Source of the DNA: Candidatus Aquiluna sp. IMCC13023
GTDB taxonomy: Bacteria; Actinomycetota; Actinomycetes; Actinomycetales; Microbacteriaceae
Direction of reading: 5' to 3'
Assembly: GCF_000257665.1 (NCBI RefSeq)
Contig: NZ_AJKR01000004.1
Location: 1 to 64,000, forward strand
DNA: 64,000 bases
Shown: positions 42,509-50,101 of the stretch, piece by piece
How the letters are laid out: every line of letters starts with the position of its first letter
Numbering within the stretch: position 1 is the stretch's first letter
Made by a program: the position numbers and the translations under genes
The notes under the pieces: model-generated
Seen by the model: the letters and a program-made list of their open reading frames with translations, nothing else
Database searches by the model: none
Told to the model about the DNA's origin: nothing

Positions 42509-43486
42509 ATGGTGACTTCCGAGATAAGACTTTTGAAAAACCTCAGGGCTTTCTCACGCTACTGCATTTTGTTTGGCATTCTTACCTCGCTCATATTTCT
42601 AGCCCTTGGCGGACTGCCAATTGGCTGGCAAGTGGTACTTGCCCTAGTAGCTCTCACGGTTGGAATTCCGCACGGTGCTGTGGATCACATCATTTCCGTT
42701 CCCAAGTTTGCAAGCGGCAGAATGGCGCTTTTCTTGATTGGCTACCTAAGCGTCGTTGGCATTGCTATCTGGGCGATTCTCAGCGCCAATCTTTTAGGCT
42801 TTCAGCTCATTGTGTTGATGAGCGCGATTCACTTCGGCATCGGGGATGCCGCCTTTATTTCTGAACTAGATACAAGGCAGCGAAACAAATCGAAGTTTCC
42901 CAAACTGCCCTACATAATTGCGTCGGGTTTCACGCCGGTGATTATTCCACTGTCGAATTCGGAGAGCGCTGCGGCACTGAATGAGGTAAATCCCATCTTG
43001 GTGAATTGGGCGGGCTCAATAGCACCGTTACTTTTTTCCGGCATGGTGACCATTTCGCTAGCAAGCATCATTTGGATGCTGGTCAAGAAAAGACATCAAG
43101 AAGCGATTGACCTAAGCCTGCTTTTGGTTTTGGCACTGGTGGCTCCGCCGCTAGTCGCATTTGCGTTTTACTTTGGCTTTTGGCACGCGCTTCGTCACAC
43201 CGGGAGACTCTCTCTTGAAATTCAGACATCAACCAAACTGCACGAGCTGGGCAGGCCAATGGCCGCGCTTGGAAGGGCAATCTGGGCCGGTGTGCCGGCG
43301 CTATTCATAGTGATCGCTTTTACCGTGGTGCTCGGTTTAGTTCAAGGCTTTGAGTTTGGGCAAGACCTGCTGTGGTATTTGCTGGTTGTGATTTGGGCAC
43401 TGACAGTGCCGCACATGGCTCTTACGCTGCGGCTTGATATCAAGGCTCTGCGGTCTAGCAGCCCAAAAAATTCGGTGTTGCCCTAG
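42509..43486 (+). CDS. blh: Brp/Blh family beta-carotene 15,15'-dioxygenase
   Basis: This membrane enzyme cleaves beta-carotene into two retinal molecules, the chromophore of microbial rhodopsins. The 325-residue product has about eight membrane helices and family histidines in GIPHGAVDHIISV (about 54-60), MSAIHFGIGDAAF, FWHALRHTGRL and TVPHMALTLRL, which are the candidate iron ligands. The neighbouring lycopene cyclase supplies its substrate. No rhodopsin gene is seen in the window. It ends against the NlpC gene, sharing four bases. Confidence 0.92.
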   Translation: MVTSEIRLLKNLRAFSRYCILFGILTSLIFLALGGLPIGWQVVLALVALTVGIPHGAVDHIISVPKFASGRMALFLIGYLSVVGIAIWAILSANLLGFQLIVLMSAIHFGIGDAAFISELDTRQRNKSKFPKLPYIIASGFTPVIIPLSNSESAAALNEVNPILVNWAGSIAPLLFSGMVTISLASIIWMLVKKRHQEAIDLSLLLVLALVAPPLVAFAFYFGFWHALRHTGRLSLEIQTSTKLHELGRPMAALGRAIWAGVPALFIVIAFTVVLGLVQGFEFGQDLLWYLLVVIWALTVPHMALTLRLDIKALRSSSPKNSVLP

Positions 43487-44682
43487 GCAGTTGGCCTTCC
43501 GGCATATGGCCAAATTTCACCGTAGCGAACCGGAACAATTCTCACGGTTCTGGCTGGGTTTGGAGCTTCCAGCATCATGCCGTCACCCAGGTAGATGGCG
43601 ACGTGGTACTTGTCACCGGAAAATGCTGTTTCTTTGCTCCACCAAATTAGATCTCCGCGCTGGACGTCCTGAAACGGGACCAGCCTTTTCGCACTTGCCA
43701 ACACGTTGTATTGAGCGGTGGCTGAGTGCCAGCCGATATAAACTCCAGCCGCCGAGTAAGCCTTCATCGTGATTCCGGAGCAGTCCCAAACATTCGGGCC
43801 AGAGCCTCCAAGAACATATCTTTCGCCGAGCTGTTCATTGGCGAAGGAAATCGCGGTTTCCACCTTTGACCAATCTGGCTCAGCGACGCTGTAAAGCTCT
43901 GGGGCAGTCGGTGCGGACTTCACTAGGTTTTGCCTGCGCTCGGCCTCTAGGCCCTCGATGCGCTGGCGCTCAACATCGTCTGCGGTGTCTTTCAGGGTCG
44001 CTAATTGGCTCATCATGTTGGCGCGCTGGCGCTCAGATTCTTTTACCTTGGCGATAACTGCGTCTGCCGCCGCTTTGGCTTCAGCAAATATCTTTTCGGC
44101 TTCGACTTCGAAGCCCTGCAATTCTTCCTTCGCGCTGGATAGCTCCTCAGCCAATGATTTGGCTTGAGTCTGCTTATCGATTGCTGCCTCGTAGATTGCG
44201 CCGGTCCGCTGAGCAAGCATGTCTTGCATTGTCAGCTGATAAAGCAAATCTTCTGCGTTTCCAGGATTAAAAAATAACTCTAGGGTCGTGTTTCCACTTG
44301 CTTGATCGCGATACATCTTGCCGACTATTTGCGCCAGTTGGATCTTCGCGTCTTCGGCTTCTGTTGCTGCCAGCTCGACCTTGGACTGTAGTCCGTCAAC
44401 CTTGGCGGACATCTGTGCGACTGCTTCAACCGCCTGGTTGTACTCTTCGTTTTTTTGAAGAGCGACTACTTCAAGAGCGTCTGCCTCAATCCGAATGGTT
44501 TCCAGAATGCCCTCAATGCGCTCGACCATTTTTTGTTTTTCCTGGACGCTTGCTTTTGCTGCTGCAACCTCGGCGGCGGTGGGATAACTGGGCACGGCAT
44601 AGGCGGGCGCTAGCAGGACGCTGGTGAGCAAAATGCCCACTCCAGCGAGAGCTGCGACTACTTGTTTACGACCTAATTTCAA
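43483..44682 (-). CDS. NlpC/P60 peptidoglycan hydrolase with N-terminal coiled coil
   Basis: This exported cell-wall endopeptidase has a signal peptide (RKQVVAALAGVGILLTSVLLAPAYA), a long coiled-coil region of about 220 residues rich in Glu, Ala and Lys, and a C-terminal NlpC/P60 domain (last 120 residues) with the catalytic cysteine in VWDCSGITMKAY and the histidine in YHVAIYLGDGMMLEAP. The order is that of RipA-like proteins needed for cell separation. The TTG at 44682 (399 residues) is chosen because GGAGGT lies just before it; a TTG at 44697 precedes that site. Confidence 0.92.
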   Translation of the reverse strand: MKLGRKQVVAALAGVGILLTSVLLAPAYAVPSYPTAAEVAAAKASVQEKQKMVERIEGILETIRIEADALEVVALQKNEEYNQAVEAVAQMSAKVDGLQSKVELAATEAEDAKIQLAQIVGKMYRDQASGNTTLELFFNPGNAEDLLYQLTMQDMLAQRTGAIYEAAIDKQTQAKSLAEELSSAKEELQGFEVEAEKIFAEAKAAADAVIAKVKESERQRANMMSQLATLKDTADDVERQRIEGLEAERRQNLVKSAPTAPELYSVAEPDWSKVETAISFANEQLGERYVLGGSGPNVWDCSGITMKAYSAAGVYIGWHSATAQYNVLASAKRLVPFQDVQRGDLIWWSKETAFSGDKYHVAIYLGDGMMLEAPNPARTVRIVPVRYGEIWPYAGRPTA

Positions 44683-44789
44683 AATACCTCCGGGCAATTA
44701 GGGTAACTGAAAGGCTCAACTAATGACTGAAGGTTTTCTGTGTGTTGCCAACTGGCTATTTGACCAGTAATGTTTACCTCGGTGCTTTT

Positions 44790-44804
44790 GAAGTTGCCAA
44801 CTTC
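44790..44804. repeat. Perfect palindrome just upstream of tRNA-Glu
   Basis: Seven bases (44790-44796) and their exact reverse complement (44798-44804) flank one central base and end two bases before the tRNA-Glu gene. The core GTTGCCAAC also occurs about 50 bases upstream (near 44741). A TTGACC at 44759-44764 could be a -35 box. A regulator site or chance are both possible. Confidence 0.45.
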
Positions 44805-44806
44805 AT

Positions 44807-44882
44807 GGCCCCATCGTTTAGCGGCCTAGGACGCTGCCCTTTCACGGCGGTAGCACGGGTTCGAATCCCGTTGGGGTCACCA
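44807..44882 (+). tRNA. tRNA-Glu (anticodon TTC)
   Basis: A cloverleaf folds with acceptor GGCCCCA/TGGGGTC, D arm TTTAGCGGCCTAGGACG, anticodon loop CTTTCAC (TTC reads GAA/GAG), and T arm with GGTTCGAATCC. The CCA end is encoded. First of three clustered tRNAs. Confidence 0.96.
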
Positions 44883-44904
44883 GGCGATGTCATTAGCACC
44901 ATTT

Positions 44905-44978
44905 GACCCTGTAGCGCAGTTGGTTAGCGCGCCGCCCTGTCACGGCGGAGGTCGCGAGTTCAAGTCTCGTCAGGGTCG
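44905..44978 (+). tRNA. tRNA-Asp (anticodon GTC)
   Basis: Acceptor GACCCTG/CAGGGTC with G discriminator, anticodon loop CTGTCAC (GTC) in a GCCGC/GCGG-type stem, T loop TTCAAGT. CCA is not encoded. Confidence 0.96.
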
Positions 44979-45013
44979 CTTCGCCTAGTGCGAATGGTGG
45001 GGTATTACCCCAC

Positions 45014-45086
45014 GGCTCTGTAGCTCAGTTGGTAGAGCGAACGACTGAAAATCGTTAGGTCACCGGATCGACGCCGGTCGGAGCCA
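45014..45086 (+). tRNA. tRNA-Phe (anticodon GAA)
   Basis: Acceptor GGCTCTG/CGGAGCC with one wobble pair and A discriminator, D arm AGCTCAGTTGGTAGAGC, anticodon loop CTGAAAA (GAA). CCA is not encoded. An EamA transporter gene begins 20 bases downstream on the same strand. Confidence 0.96.
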
Positions 45087-45105
45087 CATTGGAAGAAGGC
45101 GGATA

Positions 45106-45963
45106 GTGACCATCATTTTTGGCCTACTGTCCGCCTTTTCTTATGGTTACGCAGATTTTGTTGGGGCTCTCGCAGCAAAACGAATTCGTGCGGTTGCCGC
45201 AACCACATACTCTTTTAGCGTCGGTCTAGTTCTCGCAATAATTTTCAGTCTTTTCATAGGTGCTGATTATTCAGCCCAAACAATTCAAGCTGGCGCTCTA
45301 GCCGGCATAGCGGCAGCCGTTGCACTTAGCTGCCTATACGCAGGTCTCGCAATTGGTCCGATCTCCATCGTGAGCCCGCTGACGGCGGTTATTTCAGCGA
45401 TCATCCCAGTCCTAGTAGATGTTGCATCTGGGCAAGAGCTGTCTAACTTCGTGGTTATCGCGGTGGTGCTAATTCTGATCGCCGTTGTTTTAGTCGGTTT
45501 TGTGCCGGGCCAGAATGTGACACTTCCCTCTCCGCTAGCTCTTGCCTATTCGGTTGGTGCTGGGCTCGGTTTTTCGGGGATCTTCTTGTTCCTTGATTCT
45601 GCCGCTGCCGATTCGGGGCTTGCAGTCTTGGTTGTCATGAAAGCAGTTGGACTAGTGCTCCTGATTGGCGGTCTTTTTGTGCTTTGGGTTAGAGCACCAA
45701 AGAAGGCCTTCATAGAAAGAATCGTTGACTACAAATTAGCCGGCCTGTTGTTGCTAGCAGGGCTTGGCGATGTTTTGGGTAACGTGACTTTCTTGATTGC
45801 CACAAGATCCGGCGCTCTCGCAGTTGCCGCGGTGCTAACAGCTCTTTACCCGGTGGGAACGATATTGTTAGCACGGGTGTTTCTAAAAGAACGAATTGCC
45901 TTATCCCAGGGGGCAGGAATAGTTTTGGCGCTTGGGGCATGTGCGCTCCTTGCAATCGGTTAA
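45106..45963 (+). CDS. EamA/DMT family transporter
   Basis: The 285-residue product has ten membrane helices in two EamA repeats, each with the pattern of the drug/metabolite transporter family (AGLAIGPISIVSPLTAVISA in the first; AVLTALYPVGTILLARVFLKERI in the second). Substrate unknown. GTG at 45106 follows AGAAGG. It starts right after the tRNA cluster and may be read from that promoter. Confidence 0.9.
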   Translation: MTIIFGLLSAFSYGYADFVGALAAKRIRAVAATTYSFSVGLVLAIIFSLFIGADYSAQTIQAGALAGIAAAVALSCLYAGLAIGPISIVSPLTAVISAIIPVLVDVASGQELSNFVVIAVVLILIAVVLVGFVPGQNVTLPSPLALAYSVGAGLGFSGIFLFLDSAAADSGLAVLVVMKAVGLVLLIGGLFVLWVRAPKKAFIERIVDYKLAGLLLLAGLGDVLGNVTFLIATRSGALAVAAVLTALYPVGTILLARVFLKERIALSQGAGIVLALGACALLAIG

Positions 45964-45973
45964 TAAAATAGAA

Positions 45974-47602
45974 ATGAGCAACATGGCATCGCAAACCTCC
46001 TCGCGCAAACGATGGATCGGCCTTGTGTTTATTTCAATGGCCATTTCCCTGGTGATCATTGACGGAACCATCGTCAACACAATTTTCCCGGCCATAATCG
46101 AAGAACTTGACTTGTCATCCACTGAGGTTCAGTGGGTTCAAGAAAGCTACATCTTGGTCTTTGCCTCCTTGCTGTTAGTCTTTGGATCACTTGCGGACCG
46201 CTTCGGCAGAAAGCGAATTCTGAACCTTGGAATCGTGGTCTTCATCATCGCTTCGGTTTGGGCTGGTCTGACCGAGTCTTCAACCGAGTTGATCTTGGCA
46301 AGGGTTGTTCAAGGTGTCGGTGGAGCGATGGTGCTCCCAACAACACTTTCGCTAGTCAATGCGAACTTCCAGGGCCGCGAACGCGGCATTGCCTTTGGGA
46401 TTTGGGGATCAACCATCGGTGGCATGGTGGCCGTTGGTCCGGTACTTGGTGGCTGGCTGGCAACAGACTTTACTTGGCGCTGGGCGTTCATGATTAACCT
46501 GCCACTTGGAATCATTATTTTGGCCGGGCTTCTTTGGCTAGTGCCAGAATCAAAGTCTCCGCAGCGTGCCGGTGGCATCGACTGGATCGGAGCAGTTATC
46601 TCCGTGGTCATGTTCTCGACTCTGGTCTTTGGGCTTATTGAAGGGCGCATCTACGGCTGGTGGACACAGACTGAAAAGCAATTTAGTCTCGGTGACTTTA
46701 TGTGGCCAGCGGACTCAATTTCGGTTATTCCAGTGGCGCTTGCTATCTCGATAATTGCGAGCGTGGCTTTTGTGCGCTGGGAAATCAGACAGGAAAAGGC
46801 CCACAAAAACGTGATCCTGGATCTCGGTCTATTTTCAATTACTTCATTTAGAAACGGCTCTATCGCAGCCGGAATCATCTCGATGGGTGAGTTCGGAATC
46901 TTGTTCGCGCTGCCACTTTGGCTGCAAAACGTTCTCGGTCTCTCCCCAGTCAGTTCAGGTTTGGTTTTGCTCTGGCTTGCAGGAGGCGCCTTCTTGGCAA
47001 GTGCCATCGGTGGCGCAATGAGCGGCAAATTACCGCCGGCAAGAGCCGTCCAGGCTGGTGTACTGCTTGAGTTAGTAGCCGTAATCGGCATCGCACTTCT
47101 GGCCAGCACCGAAAGCGGCTGGGTCGCGGTTGCTCCGCTGCTGTTTATTTATGGAATCGGTATTGGTTTGGCTACGGCCCAACTAACCGGAGTTGTTATG
47201 CAGGATGTCCCAATGGAGCAAAACGGCCAGGGATCCGGATCACAATCGACTGTCCGTCAGGTTGGTTCCGCCCTGGGTATCGCAGTCCTTGGATCGATGC
47301 TGTTCACCGGGGTTCAAGGAAACTTGGAAACCAGGTTGCAGGACACCGGTTTGACTGCCCAGCAGCAGACGCAGGTTATTGAACTTGTCGTTGACTCTGC
47401 CGGAGGAGCAATCCCGGTACTCGATGAAATACTTCTTCCTCAGCAGGTTTCCCAAGAGGTAGTCGACGAAGTCGTTTATCAGTCCGGTGAGGCCTTCACA
47501 GAGGGTGTTCACTTGGCTGCTTGGGCGGCAGGGTTGTTCTTGTTCTTAGGCTTCCTGTCAACCTTCCAGCTTGGAAGAAAATCAAAGGTGCCGCTGGCAT
47601 AA
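45974..47602 (+). CDS. DHA2-type MFS drug transporter
   Basis: The 542-residue product has about 14 membrane helices and the DHA2 (EmrB/QacA) signatures: LVIIDGTIVNTIFPAI in helix 1, the motif GSLADRFGRKRIL after helix 2, ARVVQGVGGAMVLPTTLSLV in helix 4, and VGPVLGGWLATDFTWRWAFMINLPLG in helix 5, with QNGQGSGSQSTVRQVGSALG later. It likely exports hydrophobic compounds by proton antiport. ATG at 45974 (MSNMASQ) follows the EamA stop by ten bases; an upstream in-frame ATG lies inside the EamA gene. Confidence 0.93.
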   Translation: MSNMASQTSSRKRWIGLVFISMAISLVIIDGTIVNTIFPAIIEELDLSSTEVQWVQESYILVFASLLLVFGSLADRFGRKRILNLGIVVFIIASVWAGLTESSTELILARVVQGVGGAMVLPTTLSLVNANFQGRERGIAFGIWGSTIGGMVAVGPVLGGWLATDFTWRWAFMINLPLGIIILAGLLWLVPESKSPQRAGGIDWIGAVISVVMFSTLVFGLIEGRIYGWWTQTEKQFSLGDFMWPADSISVIPVALAISIIASVAFVRWEIRQEKAHKNVILDLGLFSITSFRNGSIAAGIISMGEFGILFALPLWLQNVLGLSPVSSGLVLLWLAGGAFLASAIGGAMSGKLPPARAVQAGVLLELVAVIGIALLASTESGWVAVAPLLFIYGIGIGLATAQLTGVVMQDVPMEQNGQGSGSQSTVRQVGSALGIAVLGSMLFTGVQGNLETRLQDTGLTAQQQTQVIELVVDSAGGAIPVLDEILLPQQVSQEVVDEVVYQSGEAFTEGVHLAAWAAGLFLFLGFLSTFQLGRKSKVPLA

Positions 47603-47622
47603 CTGGAGCGTTTTTCATTGGC

Positions 47623-47628
47623 TAGGCT
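47623..47628 (+). promoter_or_regulatory. -10 box (TAGGCT), promoter of the fluoride channel pair
   Basis: TAGGCT ends six bases before the GTG at 47635. This placement leaves no room for a 5' leader, hence none for a fluoride riboswitch. Confidence 0.5.
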
Positions 47629-47634
47629 TGGGTT

Positions 47635-48018
47635 GTGACTGAAAACTGGAGAATGGCTGGGTACGTCTTCATTGGAGGCGCCCTGGGAACAATGCTTCGG
47701 TATTTTCTATCGGAAGCGATTTCTGTTACCGCTGAATTTCCTACCGGTGAGTTGATAGCACTGACCACAATCAACCTTCTTGGGGCTCACTTTTTGGGTC
47801 TAACCGCAAGGCTTCCCTACTTCCAAACCTTGTGGTGCAAGTGGCTGTGGGCCTACGGCTTCGCCGGTGGGTTTACTACCATGAGCGCGGTGACGCTATT
47901 TGCGGATATAAACGGGCTGACATGGGAGATTTTCGCGATGATGTCTGGTGGAATTGCTAGCTACGGTGCCGGCTGGCACCTCGGCAGAAGAATTCAGCAA
48001 AGGGCTGACGCAAAATGA
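47635..48018 (+). CDS. crcB: Fluoride channel subunit CrcB/Fluc (first)
   Basis: Fluc proteins are small dual-topology channels that expel fluoride. The 127-residue product has four membrane helices, GGALGTMLRYFLS at the start, TTINLLGAHFLGL with the conserved asparagine, and GFAGGFTTMSAVTLF. It is paired with a second crcB (next gene), as in the heterodimeric channels of many Gram-positive bacteria. Confidence 0.93.
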   Translation: MTENWRMAGYVFIGGALGTMLRYFLSEAISVTAEFPTGELIALTTINLLGAHFLGLTARLPYFQTLWCKWLWAYGFAGGFTTMSAVTLFADINGLTWEIFAMMSGGIASYGAGWHLGRRIQQRADAK

Positions 48019-48362
48019 GTAACCCGATCTTGTTGACGCTTTTGATCGGTGTTTTTGGTGGCTTAGGAAGCATCGCACGGGTATTCATGATTCGGTGGGC
48101 CGGAGTATTGCCCTTTGGCCTCTTTCTCACAAATGCCGTGGCAGCGGCCTTGGTTGGTTACATTCACGCGGGAAACCTCGGACAGGATTACCTGGTGATC
48201 GGCATTGTTGGACTAGCTGGCGGCCTATCTACCTTCTCAGGCATAGCTAGAGCTGGCTTCGATTTTTACCATCGCGGCCGAATAGCCCAAATGCTCTTGA
48301 CCGGAGCGATCAGCATAGTTGTTCCACTACTTACCCTCACACTGGCTTTGAGGTTCACTTAG
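48015..48362 (+). CDS. crcB: Fluoride channel subunit CrcB/Fluc (second)
   Basis: The 115-residue product has four membrane helices, GGLGSIARVFMI, FLTNAVAAALVGYI and GLAGGLSTFSGIAR. The ATG overlaps the first crcB stop (ATGA), so the two subunits are coupled. In such pairs the two chains insert in opposite orientation and form one channel. Confidence 0.93.
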   Translation: MSNPILLTLLIGVFGGLGSIARVFMIRWAGVLPFGLFLTNAVAAALVGYIHAGNLGQDYLVIGIVGLAGGLSTFSGIARAGFDFYHRGRIAQMLLTGAISIVVPLLTLTLALRFT

Positions 48363-48399
48363 CCCTGTTAGAATTTGAGCATAGATTCCCACAGGTTTC

Positions 48400-48420
48400 C
48401 TGGGTAGCGGTTTTACCCAG
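48400..48420 (+). promoter_or_regulatory. Hairpin in the leader before the DUF3073 gene
   Basis: CTGGGTA (48400-48406) pairs with TACCCAG (48414-48420) over a seven-base loop, 27 bases before the ATG at 48448. No T tract follows, so it looks more like a 5'-leader hairpin than a terminator of crcB. Confidence 0.4.
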
Positions 48421-48447
48421 ATTAGTTAGAGAAAAAGGGGGCTCGCC

Positions 48448-48633
48448 ATGGGGCGTGGCCGTCAAAAAGCTAAGAACACCAAGGTTGCCAGAGAGCTTAA
48501 GTACTACAGCCCGGCAACCGACTACTCTGCGCTTGAAGCAGAACTCAGTCACGCACCAGAGGGCGAACCTCAATATGAGGACAAATGGGCTGACCTGTAT
48601 GACGATGAAGAAACCGAAGAAGAGCCTGCCTAG
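48448..48633 (+). CDS. DUF3073 family protein
   Basis: The 61-residue product begins MGRGRQKAKNTKVARELKYYSP, the fixed start of DUF3073, and ends in an acidic tail (DDEETEEEPA). The family is widespread in actinobacteria, small, soluble and of unknown function. AAGGGGG precedes the ATG. Its stop directly abuts the stop of the next gene on the other strand. Confidence 0.93.
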   Translation: MGRGRQKAKNTKVARELKYYSPATDYSALEAELSHAPEGEPQYEDKWADLYDDEETEEEPA

Positions 48634-49005
48634 CTACCAAGCAGTTGCAGCAACAACCAGCCCAACTAAGATCTCCAGATTGATTCTAGAATCCGAGTAG
48701 TCCTCGGTCATTGCGAAACTTTCACCATCTTCAGAGGCAATTCGAACCGTCAAGTCCGCATTTTCCAGATAAGCAATTGCCTCCTGCTTGCTCATCCCAA
48801 TTACCTGACAACCGGCCAACTTGGTCTCGGCATGCTTTTCGGAGAACTGATCGGGGCTGGTATCAATGAAGCAAAGCTCGTTTGGAGAATCAAGAACGCT
48901 TGAAACTGAAGCATTACTTGCCCCGGTTATCAGGCCAATAACAAATGCGGCCGAAGCCAACAGCAAGCCAATTACCGCGACAACGGCAGTTTGTTTATTT
49001 GGCAT
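48634..49005 (-). CDS. Membrane-anchored protein with an I78 peptidase-inhibitor-like domain
   Basis: The 123-residue product has an N-terminal membrane helix (about 5-27), a short cysteine-containing linker, and a C-terminal block IGMSKQEAIAYLENADLTVRI, DGESFAMTEDYSDSRINLEI and VGLVVAATAW. That block follows the pattern of inhibitor family I78 (DGES, then T-DY--R-N). The ATG at 49005 overlaps the purM 3' end by 11 bases. A protease-inhibiting role outside the membrane is an inference. Confidence 0.68.
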   Translation of the reverse strand: MPNKQTAVVAVIGLLLASAAFVIGLITGASNASVSSVLDSPNELCFIDTSPDQFSEKHAETKLAGCQVIGMSKQEAIAYLENADLTVRIASEDGESFAMTEDYSDSRINLEILVGLVVAATAW

Positions 49006-50101
49006 ACTCCCCAACTAGTCGAACCGAGCCGCCATGCGTGCCCTTGGCTGAAGACAAGTAGCCCTTTGATTCTGCGTTTTCGGGCTTTCGCTCTATGACA
49101 CCTAGTTGCCAGCTTGAGACTCCAAGCTCTCTCAGGCTTCCCATGATTGCGGAAGCACTGTCCTCACGAACCACAATCGCAAAGCCAAGACCTAGGTTCC
49201 AAGTTGACTCCAAGTCGAACAGTTCAATACCTGCTGATTCGGCAAGAACCTGGAAGACCGGTTGTGGCTGCCAGGTGGAACGTTGAACATCCAAGGACAC
49301 ATGAGCAGGTAAAACCCTAGACAGGTTTGCCGCAATGCCGCCCCCGGTGATGTGACTCATGGTTGAAAACTTATTTTGGTAACGAACATCTTGAAGAAGC
49401 TTGTTTAGAACTCCGGTGTAGAGGGCAGTTGGCTCTAGAAGCTCCTCGCCTAAGGTTCTTCCAAACTCCGCAATCAGATCGGTGTATTGCCAGTTGTTAT
49501 CAGCAACAATCTTTCGAACCAATGAGTAGCCATTTGAGTGCAAACCTGATGATTGCAGCCCTAAAACAACATCTCCAACTTGGACTTTTTCGCTCGAGAG
49601 AATCTTGTCCTTTTCAACGACTCCGACTGCGGCCCCCGCCACGTCATACTCATTTGGCTCTAAAAGCCCAGGGTGTTCGGCCGTTTCACCGCCAACTAGG
49701 GCCACATCCACAGCCTTACAGGCCTTAGCGATACCTCTGACAATGTCTGCTATTCGAGCCGGCTCCAATTGACCGCAGGCTATGTAATCGGTCATAAACA
49801 AACTGCGAGCGCCGGTTACCACGATGTCGTCAACAACCATGCCGACTAAGTCCTGGCCAATGGTGTCGTGCTTATCCATTGCCTGCGCGATAGCAACTTT
49901 TGTGCCAACGCCATCGGTGGAGGTTGCAAGAATTGGGTGGTCGTAGGATTTCAAGATGCTGGCGTCGATCATGCCGGCAAAGCCGCCAAATCCACCTAAA
50001 ACTAAATTGTTGTGGGTGGCAGAAACAGCCTGTTTCATAAGCTCTACGGCTTTGTCACCGGCTTCAGTGTCAACTCCAGAGGCTGCATAGGGATTGGTCA
50101 T
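48995..50101 (-). CDS. purM: Phosphoribosylformylglycinamidine cyclo-ligase
   Basis: PurM makes aminoimidazole ribotide in purine synthesis. The 368-residue product has FAGMIDASILKSYDHPILATSTDGVGTKVA, DDIVVTGARSLFMTDYIACG, LVGGETAEHPG, and SSGLHSNGYSLVR. ATG at 50101 overlaps the purF stop (ATGA). Confidence 0.96.
   Translation of the reverse strand: MTNPYAASGVDTEAGDKAVELMKQAVSATHNNLVLGGFGGFAGMIDASILKSYDHPILATSTDGVGTKVAIAQAMDKHDTIGQDLVGMVVDDIVVTGARSLFMTDYIACGQLEPARIADIVRGIAKACKAVDVALVGGETAEHPGLLEPNEYDVAGAAVGVVEKDKILSSEKVQVGDVVLGLQSSGLHSNGYSLVRKIVADNNWQYTDLIAEFGRTLGEELLEPTALYTGVLNKLLQDVRYQNKFSTMSHITGGGIAANLSRVLPAHVSLDVQRSTWQPQPVFQVLAESAGIELFDLESTWNLGLGFAIVVREDSASAIMGSLRELGVSSWQLGVIERKPENAESKGYLSSAKGTHGGSVRLVGEYAK

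Noticed and set aside
47603-47634. Fluoride riboswitch before crcB
   Set aside because: Only 32 bases lie between the genes and the -10 box leaves no leader, so the riboswitch cannot fit.
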